Shown here: piece after piece, positions 55,503 to 64,000 of the stretch
Layout: each line of letters begins with the position of its first letter
Numbering within the stretch: the stretch's first letter is position 1
Assembly: GCA_025201375.1 (NCBI GenBank)
Contig: JAIWZP010000050.1
Location: 124,001 to 188,000 of the forward strand
Direction of reading: 5' to 3'
DNA length: 64,000 nucleotides
Source: Gongronella butleri
Lineage: Eukaryota > Mucoromycota > Mucoromycetes > Mucorales > Cunninghamellaceae
Translations under genes and position numbers: made by a program
The notes under the pieces: generated by a model
Told to the model about the DNA's origin: nothing
What the model saw: the letters and a program-made list of their open reading frames with translations, nothing else
The model's database searches: none

Positions 55503-55793
55503 AAATGTTGGCAAACCCAACGCATTGGCAACTTCCGGGGTTCTTGGAGGCCATTGCTTGTTGCAACACACGAAGAGACGGTCCGGCTGGCCGTAGCGGC
55601 CATGGAGACCGCGAAAACGCGTAGTACGAGACATCATACTGTACGACAGCAAACAATGGGTCGCGAGGCGACGTGGAAGCAAGCAATCATGGCGGCGCAA
55701 ACACAAAATTGCGTTTTCCAAGCCGAGGAAAAACTGCGCGCAACTCTCACTGCTGCCGCCGAACGGTACATCAAGGACAAGGAGCTTTTTTGA
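55503..55793 (+). other. Coding-like fragment without a clear start
   Basis: Open from about 55503 to a TGA at 55791-55793. The translation (ETVRLAVAAMETAKTRS ... AEEKLRATLTAAAERYIKDKELF) is helical and rich in Ala, Glu and Arg, with more G/C at third codon positions than the AT-rich surroundings. The first in-frame ATG is about 55602, leaving 63 residues. It could be a small gene, a terminal exon whose upstream exons were not found, or a relic carried by a mobile element. No family recognised. Confidence 0.3.
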
Positions 55794-56099
55794 AGAACTG
55801 TCATCTTTCCCGCCTATCTCCTCCTTTTGGACGCCCGCGCGTCATTTTTTGTTTTGCTTTTTTTTCCCTTGTCTGTGCCTCCCATTCGCCCGGGATATAC
55901 AAATATTTTTGCCCGGTCGCCTACTACGTATTTGGTGTTTCGATCTACAGTAGTAGAATGGTCCATCGCGTCTTGGCAACTGTATGATACTGTAGATGTG
56001 CCTTTTGAGTCCGGTATCTGCAATTCCATGCTGCTGCTGCGGATCTGGGGGTCTAACACATTTTGTAGCGTCTTTTTTTTTAACAGGTGTCAAAAACCA

Positions 56100-57450
56100 G
56101 AGGTCCATTGAGCCGTTGTGCTCCACCAGATGAACCCAAAATATCGATATTTTCACAAATTCAGCAGTGGCTCTTGAAATATTGTGTGGATCGCAATAAA
56201 ACTTGCACCATTCAAAAGAGACGCGCTTGGACGTCATTTCTGGAATGTTTGTTTGCCCGATGATGCATGACCTTTGTACGCTTGTGAAAGCCGTTCGAAC
56301 ATTACAATAATTTTCAACCTCGATGTTCTCGGCAACGGATTAGACAATACACGGTGCTTTTAACGTGCTGAAGGCATCTCTTTCATCTCTATCGAATGAG
56401 ACCAGTTTCATCGATGGATGGCTAAAGCTCGCAGAGAAATTTTTCTTTTTCATCAAAATTTTTGATCGCGATTTGCTCGACAACGGTCGCGTCAAACCCC
56501 AATTTTTATTGCAGTTTCACTAATGAACACGGGGGCAAAGCACCTAATGGGATGACTTGTGGTGCGCTAGCTTGGGATTTAATTTTTTGCATCAGACATT
56601 TCACCAGCCTGCAGCCCATTCAGCGCATAAAAATGTGCAAAATAAAAAAATAAAAAAATAAAAAAAAATAAAAATTCCATGCAATCCACGCACCTTAATT
56701 CTGAAGTGTCAAACCCTAAATTTTTGCAAAAAAATCTTGTCCAAAGTAGGCACTTTTTCTCAGTCGATCGTCGTTCATGCGTCACCCTTTGGAAAATTTT
56801 CTCAAGTTGGGACGACATGCCATTTTATCTGCCAATAGCAAATTGTTGGAGTCACCTGTTTGGGATGCATTGATCACTCGGAGGTCGAAATTTCCCAAAT
56901 TTGGCATGTTCTGAGATTGAAATGTGTGACCCCTGAGTGACCCCTGAATTTTTCAAAAGTGGTCGTAGCGCTTTGGGGGTTTAAGCTTTTTTCTTGCAAA
57001 TTTTGCGCTGAATTTGATGTGGCTATTTTCGACCGGGATCGACCACGCAGACGTCCAGATGAATGCAAAAGAGTAAAAATAGGAGTTTTTTTGGCATTTT
57101 CGAGGGCAAAAAAAAATTGGGCGGGTCCGTCTTGAACACTGGGCCGTAGTTTAAGCCGAAACACATTTTTCATTGGCGGGCAAGTAGGTTGTAAAAAAAT
57201 TTCTGGATGCACAGCAGGCCGGCAAAGTCTGAAAAAATCCCTTTGGTTTCAAGTAAACGATAAATGTGTACAGTACAATTTTGTGCAGTGTAGTGCAATG
57301 CTTCAGTCATTGCTTGAAATGATAGGACGCGTCAGTTTCTGTTCAATGAGGTTGAAACATGGATGAATCGAACGCTTTATTTGTGTGCAGAAAAAATGTA
57401 AAACGAATGAAAATTGTGTGTTTGACTGTTTGTGTATTTTCTCGGTCGCT
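56100..57450. repeat. Dispersed repeat family B, copy B2
   Basis: Co-linear with B1 (14195-15625) in the same orientation. It lacks some of the TACAGTA insertions of B1 and has its own small indels, for example a duplicated GTGACCCCTGA near 56930-56946. Confidence 0.8.
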
Positions 57451-58509
57451 TATCGATTGCTTTTTGAAAGAGATGAATACGTAAAACGCGCTTTATCATA
57501 TGCTTGAATTAATATTCTACTGTAACCAAATTTATTTGAGTCATCATCATACTGTACATAGGTTTAGAATCACAAAATCTGCATCATGAAGTACTGTACA
57601 GTAAAATGTGCATTTTTTCCAGAATCCTCATGAATTGGTACAATACAATAACTACCGTATGATAGCCATGTCCGACTCTTCCTGGTTGTCTTGACGGCCA
57701 TTTTCACTTTGCTATTTTATACGCGTCAATTGACGCGGAGCTTCATGCTCTCACTATGCACGCGTCTCGTGTAAGTTATTTACAGTCCATTTGGACATGC
57801 AACACTGCAAATGGAACCTGTGAAGCGCCTGGGCGCACGCTTTGCTGCTCGCAAGGCACTTAAAGTGCCTATAGGAGCGGCCCATGGAATGACTCATTGG
57901 GAAAGATTTTTTTTTTCGTCAGGTGCACAGTGTTATTTTACAGTAATCACAAAGATATCTGACGTTTGTCTATTTTTTTCTTTGTTTGAGTGACTTGAGG
58001 GCAAATGCCGGCACAGCGCACAGCTGCGTAATGCATTTACTGACAAGATGAAGACTGCTCCAGTCGTTTAATAAAAGCCATTATCATAGATCTTCAAAAG
58101 CATGATTCGAGTGCGTCTTCCTTGTTTGACACAAGGTGAAGCATTTGATTTCTTACCAACACTACTGTGCGTTCCTGAAACGACATACGTATCGGGCACA
58201 AGGAGGTGGTTGCGACGCGGTCACTGACTGCCAAAAACATCCATGGAAGCATCTGGTTTCCAAGGACCTGTCGGCATGGGCAAAAAAAAAAAAAAAAAAA
58301 CTAAGTAAAAACTACGTAAATCATTGAAAAATGACGATGATGCATTTATTGTATAGGTGTAAAAGGTATATAAAATAAGCTAAAATGTCTCGTCATGAGA
58401 AGGGCAGTCGTTGGTGGCATGAGCGTCGTAAATATCACAATTGACACAATACTACAGTAACAAATAAAAAAAATGAAAAGGATGAGCCACTGCAATGGAA
58501 TTTGGCACA

Positions 58510-61131
58510 TCATCTTACAGTGCGACACGTAGGAAGAGGTAGCGACTGAAACATATTGCATGAAAGAACGTCATGGCCGCTGTGCTCGCATAATTCACAA
58601 TAAAGTGTATGTGATTTGGCAATGTGCGTGTCGATGCTGTCCAGTGTGTTTTGCTTTTCCGAGACGAGCCACGTTGGCGAGAGCAACTGGTGTTGATGGT
58701 CGATTTCTGAGAACGCGACGGATGAGTTGCCTGAGGACAGGGTTGAAGAGGGCGAGAGATTGCTTCTGCTGCGTGTGTCACTGTTGATTTGGGCAAGGAT
58801 GGCTTCCAATTCTGCGACGCGCTGCGTCTCTTGCTCCAAACGCGCCTCGAGGCGTTCGTTTGACGCGGCAACCATGTCCATCTGTGTGTCAATCTCTTGG
58901 CGCAGCTCCAAAGCCGTGTCGCGGTCTTCCATGACGCGTCGTTTGTCCTCAATTTCCTTGGCCAGCTCCTTTTGCAATTGTTTTACTTGCTGCTCAGCGG
59001 ATTGCGATACCTGGAGGACTTTTTGTAGTTGGTCACGGAGCGTATCGTTCTCCAACATCAACTGCTTTTGCTGCTGGTGCAGGTCGTCAATGGCACGCGT
59101 GCTGATCTCCAGCTGCTTCTCGAGTCGCTGGCGCGGGGACGGGTCGATGGGAATGGGGGAAGATGTGCCATTGTTGTTGTCATTGATGTGATTTTGATCT
59201 TCGTGAATGGTGGGCAGCATGGACGTGTCGCGATAAAAGCTGACGAGGGGGTCGGCATCAAAAGCCTGGCGCTGTTGCTGGATGATGCGGTGCAAATGCT
59301 GGATTTGGGCGTCTTTTTGCATGATTTGGTGCTGGTGGGAGTCGTCCATAGCACGGATCCTTGCTTCGAGGGCATGGGCGATGGATTTTTGTTTTTGAGC
59401 GGCAATGCCTGTTTCCTTCTCGATAGTGCTGATGGTGCAATCGCGGTCGGCCAATTCGCGGCGCAGCTGGTCGACCTGCGACTTGTGCTGGCGCTGTTCT
59501 GTTTGTAGTTGATGATGGGAAGCTTGGGCGTCGTCCTGCCACTCTTTGACCAGTTTCTCGAGTTTGTCGATGCGCTGCTGCCATTGAATGTCCATGGCGG
59601 TGGCCAGCCACGACGAATTGGACGTTTCTGCCTGCTTGAGCGATTGCTGCTGCTGCTGCTGCTCCTGTTGCTGTTTTTGGTACGCATCGAGTTTTTGCTC
59701 GGCATTGTCCAGTGTGCGTCGCAATTGCTGAATCTCCTGCTCGCGCTCCTCAACCTGGAGGGCGTAGCTTTCCTTGGATGTTACAAGCCGCTCCCATACG
59801 GCCTCCTTGCTGGTCATCGCCTCGGACAGCCGCTGCCGCTCATTGTAGCTTTCATCCAAGAGCGCCTGCATCCGCTGCAAATCCGCTTGAGTCACCACCT
59901 TGGATCTTGGCCGGGCGCCAGTGGGCGCGCCACGCACCGCCTCGGTCGCTTTCTTGTTGCCCGCCGTTGTTGTATTGGTGCTCTTGCTCTTAGTGATCGA
60001 AGCAGGTGCCGTGGATGTCATTCGTTGGCGTGACGATGCCGTCGTCGGCGTATGTGTCGCCTTGGTGTGTGGCGTCATCATCTTGCGCGGTGACGTGGGT
60101 GGCGTCGCCAAGGGTGTGCATGCGGGCCCTTGATGCTGCGGCTGCGTTTTGATCTTTTCGCGTTTTCCAGTGAACGAAGGCGAAACCGGTGTTGTAGGCC
60201 GCGATGCGCTGCTGCTGAGTCGGCGCTTGTTGGTTGTGGTTGCGGTGGTGGTCGACGATCGGCTCTTTTGATTGGCTGGCCGGTCCTCCGCTTTGACAAT
60301 TCGCGTCTTGTTGGTGTTACTGCTGCTTTTGCTGCTGGCAGGTGTCATGGACTTTTTGTTGGCAGCGGGAGTTGTCGATGGTCGAGCACGTATCGTCGTG
60401 GTCGGCGTTGATTTTGTTTGCACCACGGCCGCCGGTGCCGTCGTCGGCGTCTTTGGCTTGGCCAACCCCGCCGCGCGGCTTTTCGATCGCGTCTCGATGG
60501 TCGTCGACACACTTTCTCGTAATGCTGCAATCTTGGAAGACAACACAAAGAGCCCAGTGTCCTTGGGACAGTCAAAATATCGAATCCTATTCATCAATGG
60601 CCACAAAGAAAACAAAAAAAAAAACCAAAAAAAAGGTGTGCAGGTTGAGCAAATGATCCCATCTCGTTTCCCTTTTGCCCTTTTGTTTGTCTTTTTTTTT
60701 TTTTTTTTTTTCTGTCAACGCCCTGTGTCACCCTCATGGGAAAGCAAGGCAATTGACGGACGTGCATAAAAAAAAAAACAAATGACTCACTCTTTGATCG
60801 AGCCATCGTTCTTGCCCGTGCCAACAATGTCTAGCTGAATGCCCACCCAGATACCTGGCTTGAATGCGATCTCGCCAAGGTATCGAATGGTGCCATTGGC
60901 CGAGAGCGATGGCACCTTGACACGCTGACCGACCCGAAAAGGAGACTGTGTTTGTTGTTTGGCCGGTGGTGACACAGTGTGCAGCTGTTGCTGCTGCTGT
61001 TGGTGATTGTCATTGTGTTTGTGGTGGTGGTGGTGCTCATGACATTGTCGGCGCACTTTGTCGCGTGTTGTCTGCTGTGTTGCCGCCGCCCCAGCGGTCA
61101 GGCGGCCAATGCGGCTCTGAAGCGACATCAT
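58510..61131 (-). CDS. CLIP-170-like CAP-Gly microtubule plus-end protein
   Basis: Exons 61131-60791 and 60586-58510 encode 805 residues. The N-terminal ~65 residues include His- and Gln-rich runs. A CAP-Gly domain spans ~66-132 (RVGQRVKVP ... LGEIAFKPGIWVGIQLD, GKNDGS at 106-111, then EIRYFDCPKDTGLFV across the intron). A Ser/Thr/Pro/Lys-rich basic region (~150-330) follows, then a long coiled coil (~340-730) with heptads of Leu, Gln and Glu. The C terminus carries one CCHC zinc knuckle (C777, C780, H785, C790). This is the architecture of CLIP-170, fission yeast Tip1 and yeast Bik1, which track growing microtubule ends and bind dynein or kinesin partners. GKNDGS is the tubulin/EB1 EEY-binding groove. 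Confidence 0.93.
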
Positions 61132-62058
61132 GATATATTTTTGATGAAAAATAAAGAGAGGGATAAAGGGAACGGGAAAAGATGAGAAAAAAAAAGAACC
61201 ACCTCCTGTCCCCCTCCTTAACATCAAGGACACGGAGGCGTTATCGGTGGATCACGTAAAAAACGTGACATGCAGCCAAAGTGTGCGAGAAAAAAAAAAA
61301 AAGGGCACCCACCATTTCCAACCCCCTTATTTTTCGTTCGCCCAATGAATCGCAGATGGCTGCTTGCATGACAAGATGACGATGAAAGCCAGCTTGCCGA
61401 CAGGCTTTTTTGCGTTTGGTGTGACACACCCGTTAGAGCCCGTGGGTGCCCATTTGTGGACATGGGGAAGGGGAGGGGGCAGGGCGGAAACGATGCATGT
61501 TGGCTCAGTCAGCTTCACTCTCGCTCTCCATCCAACAAGATGCAGGCTGCATAAATCCGTTGTGCGGGTTTTCCAAAAAAAAAAAAAAGCCATTTTAGCC
61601 ACAGCCCTCTAGAAAAAAAAAAAAAAAAATAGGGAGAATTTCAAGCAAGCTAATGAGACTCACGCCGACCGCACATTGCCTTTTGTGGGCGTGTTTGCAC
61701 TGCTTTTTGTCCCCTTTTCGCTTGTGTGTTGTGTTTTCACGTCATTCTTAGGAGGAAAAAGAACAATGGGACATCCCATTGTTCAAACAAGGAACACGTC
61801 GACAATGGAGGCGTTGCTCCCTAGGGGAGAAAAAGGGACATCAATTGGCCATCACTTCCGCAAATGAAATTAAAAAAGGTGAATCCACAGGGTAAAATGA
61901 GCACATGCTCTAAATTGGCTGCATCAAGGCGACACGCCTTGAGTTTTTTCGTTTTACGATGAGCGTGTCCATGCCTGCGGACAGAGATGCGTCCCTTTCT
62001 AACAGCATGATCGCGTAAAACAATACGTATTCCTCGTTTTATTTTTATTTTTTTTGTT
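61132..62058. other. Spacer upstream of the CLIP gene and downstream of the USP gene
   Basis: About 930 bp with A13-A16 runs near 61290, 61575 and 61615. No gene. The immediate upstream of the CLIP ATG is pyrimidine-rich on its coding strand. Confidence 0.5.
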
Positions 62059-62655
62059 TCACGGCTTCACGACAAGCACCGAGCATGGCACATGCACGGT
62101 GAGGTATTGTGACACAGAGCCAAGGAGCTGCCTGTCAAAAAAAAAAAAACATGTTAAACATCAGTCATCTGACCTTGTTCCCTTTTCCAGCTGCAGTACC
62201 GCTTGAAGAAACCACGACCATTGGAGCCCACAATGACGAGGTCAGCCTTAAGTTCCTTGGCTTGCTCCACGAGCACGTCGCCTGCGTCGCCTGCAACGAT
62301 CACAGGAATCGCCGTGAGCTACAAGAAAAAAAAAACAAGTTGAGCAAACACAAAAACGTTTTCAGTGGCATTTTACCCCTTTTGCCTTGAGAGCCTCCAC
62401 CACGGTGTCCAGCAACCGGCGTGCATCTTGTTTGAGCTTTTGCATTTTCTCACCACAGTCATCATTGACCCACATTGCAGGTCCAATGGCCGCCGCTTCG
62501 AGCCCAAAGCCCTCAAATGACAGCACGTCGTCATTCATCACAGTGATCACATAAATCTTGTCGTCTTCTGCTAATATGTTACGGTTGAGCAACCAATTCA
62601 GTGCATTGTACGATGCATCCGAATGATCATAGCCAAAAATGATAGAGCGTGGCAT
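62059..62655 (-). CDS. Universal stress protein (UspA fold)
   Basis: Exons 62655-62377, 62318-62200 and 62131-62059 encode 156 residues. The first strand reads PRSIIFGYDHSDASYNALNWLLN, the middle IYVITVMND, and the last two thirds PVIVAGDAGDVLVEQAKELKADLVIVGSNGRG. The joined final exons give FFKRQLLGSVSQYLTVHVPCSVLVVKP, completing the GxxG(x9)G(S/T) nucleotide-binding pattern and the terminal strand. The known fold binds ATP or AMP in part of the family; the physiological role here is unknown. The length is typical. A TTAAAAG element at 62706-62715, on the coding strand ~50-60 bp upstream, could act as a TATA-like site. Confidence 0.9.
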
Positions 62656-64000
62656 GGCAAAATCGATTGCAAAAAGAGAAAAGGCCGGAAAGCGCGCCCC
62701 GCTCCAAACTTTTAAGCTTTGCCCAAAAAGCCCTGCAATCGGCATAAACGAGCTTGCAATCTAGCCAATGGGCAGTTTGAAACAACGCAGCTGCGCGTCA
62801 CCAATCCCAATTTGGGTCGCGCGTAAAAAAAAAAAAAAGAGATTGTATATAAAGCGTTGGTGTGTATGCCAGGCTGCATGAACACGCGTAATTTGCTCAC
62901 CAGAATTATCTGTGCTAGGCACCAGTTCTATTGCCCTACGTTGTAAAATTCATTGAGAAACGGCAAAAAGGTCAACGAGCAAGCAATCAATGGTGATTTA
63001 CTTCACAAAGCGCCCTGCGATTTTTACAGCAGCGCGCAACACACGTCTAAAGGGCTGATCCGAAACAACCACGGCAAGTTGGACGAAGATCAGGCCAAGA
63101 AAATGCTGAGAATAGCATCAAAGTGACGAAAAAAAACACCTCTTTTCAAGATTGCTGGCATTTAAATATGTCGAATCGTTGTCAAATTTAGAAACCGTTT
63201 ATTCGTCATGCAACCTGAATGCCTTGCACAAAAGTGAGGATCCCAAATCATAGCCTCTAAGAGCGCAAAATCCGTGATTTTCAAAAATGATCATTGCGGA
63301 TCATCCAGTGCCCAAAGCGTCGCCGGGGTGGGCTCAATCGAACGAGAAAATTGAAATCACTGGACCAGCAGATTCATTCGCTGTAGCTTGCGAATTCACC
63401 CGTTGTCAATCAAAATACAACAGTAAAGCTCAAATCGTGAGTTTCTCGACAACCACCGAAATCGATCGCCTGGTTTTAACCTGCTGTACGCGGCAAACAG
63501 AAGTCAATGTTGATGCATCACATTAGACTCTCACCGACCCAAGAAGATTAGAGCACTGCGTTAAAAAGGATCAAAATATGTACTATTTATCATATTTCTT
63601 GCGTTTTAGTGAACCAATTTCTGTCAAAGTTGTCAAAGAGGCATGCTCTCATGTGGATAAACATTGAGCTATTACACATTTGTGGGTATTGCTTGACAAA
63701 GAGTGAGAAAGAGCAAGAATGAGGACTCGATGAAGATGTGTGCGCCTGCTTTTCAACGTTCTGCTGACACAAACTCATGAAACAGCATCAGACGGATAGC
63801 GCAGTGCTAGGCGCTTCTTTGGATGTCATGCTCACGACCTTGTGCTGGTTTCCCCGTCGGATGAGACTCATAGTGCCTTATTTCGATGGTTTTATGGTAT
63901 TTTATCCACAGAGACGCTTCCAAATCACATGAAACCGATTGCACAGGATAGAAGAGAGCCTGGTGCAACTTTTGGTGTTTCGCAGTGCCGCGTGCGTGTT
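62656..64000. other. Terminal spacer with repeat fragment A3
   Basis: No gene recognised. A TATATAAA box at 62846-62853 on the + strand has no credible ORF after it, so any transcript would be noncoding or start outside the window. Confidence 0.45.
63250..63500. repeat. Repeat family A, 3' fragment A3
   Basis: Matches A1 from about 1700 onward: GCGCAAAATCCGTGATTTTC, CATCCAGTG, then GGGGTGGGCTCA (63328 and 1764) and TCGTGAGTTTCTCGA (63437; A1 has TCGTGATTTTCTCGA at 1881). Confidence 0.65.

Larger units (their letters stand above)
54800..57670. repeat. TACAGTA/TACTGTA-rich AT island 3
   Basis: The same words as islands 1 and 2: CTACAGTATA (54820), TACAGTACTC (55251), GTACAGTATAAAAG (55398), ACTGTATATTG (55480), GATACTGTAGATG (55987), TGTACAGTAC (57268), GTACTGTACAGTAAAATG (57593). 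It overlaps repeat B2. Confidence 0.55.
53226..58509. other. 5.3 kb gene-free, repeat-rich block
   Basis: The largest gene desert in the window: repeat C2, a GC-richer stretch at 54.1-54.8 kb, the CCGATA inverted-repeat cluster, a coding-like fragment at 55.5-55.8 kb, TACTGTA words, and repeat B2. Short tracts such as A27 at 53477-53503 and A18 at 58282-58299 occur. No complete gene was recognised. Confidence 0.6.

Noticed and set aside
62846..62853. TATATAAA on the + strand
   Set aside because: No credible coding region follows on the + strand within the window.
1..64000. CRISPR arrays, bacterial operons, rRNA and tRNA genes
   Set aside because: Looked for and not seen; the repeats are dispersed, not regularly spaced, and gene structure is spliceosomal.

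Overview
This is nuclear DNA of a filamentous fungus, most likely an early-diverging lineage of the Mucoromycota type. The evidence is dense spliceosomal introns (about 50-120 bp, GT-AG with two apparent GC-AG cases), long pyrimidine tracts in front of start codons, homopolymer A/T runs in introns and spacers, and fungal gene families: GT15 mannosyltransferase, DRS1, NOC2, UTP4, mitochondrial cytochrome b5 reductase, DUF4243/questin-oxidase-like proteins and secreted carboxypeptidase. The phylum is inferred from gene content and architecture, not from a marker tree. No bacterial operons, rRNA or tRNA genes, or CRISPR arrays were seen.

Layout. 1-627: 3' end of a Vgb/streptogramin-lyase-like beta-propeller gene. 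628-5.1 kb: gene-poor, with repeat copy A1. 5.1-12.3 kb: WRKY/GCM1-like zinc-finger gene, DRS1 helicase, COX7A and an F-box/WD40 gene. 12.3-15.9 kb: gene-free, with repeats C1 and B1 inside a TACAGTA/TACTGTA-rich island. 15.9-26.7 kb: DUF89/ARMT1-like phosphatase, a small membrane protein, MCR1-type cytochrome b5 reductase, a leucine-rich-repeat protein, GT15 mannosyltransferase and a small putative nuclear protein. 26.7-28.3 kb: gene-free, with repeat fragment B3. 28.3-39.1 kb: 11-exon serine carboxypeptidase, kelch/transmembrane protein, a small ORF, NOC2 and a 49-residue membrane protein. 40.4-46.0 kb: two paralogous DUF4243 genes, same strand, separated by repeat A2. 46.3-53.2 kb: methyltransferase, UTP4, ankyrin/acyl-CoA-binding protein and ADP-sugar Nudix hydrolase. 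53.2-58.5 kb: gene-free, with repeats C2 and B2 and a CCGATA inverted-repeat cluster. 58.5-62.7 kb: CLIP-170-like CAP-Gly protein and a UspA-type protein. 62.7-64 kb: gene-free, with repeat fragment A3.

How the genes relate. Most are single-copy housekeeping genes. DRS1, NOC2 and UTP4 all act in nucleolar ribosome assembly; COX7A and MCR1 are mitochondrial; GT15, carboxypeptidase and the kelch protein use the secretory pathway. Several neighbours are divergent with short shared promoters (129 bp between the start codons of the Nudix and acyl-CoA-binding genes) or convergent (58 bp between MCR1 and the LRR gene).

The least explained content is in the spacers: at least three unclassified dispersed repeat families (A, B, C), two of which share a short motif, and islands very rich in TACAGTA/TACTGTA and ATGATA/TATCAT words. 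All multi-exon models below were built by hand from splice signals and reading-frame continuity; total coding lengths are all multiples of three.
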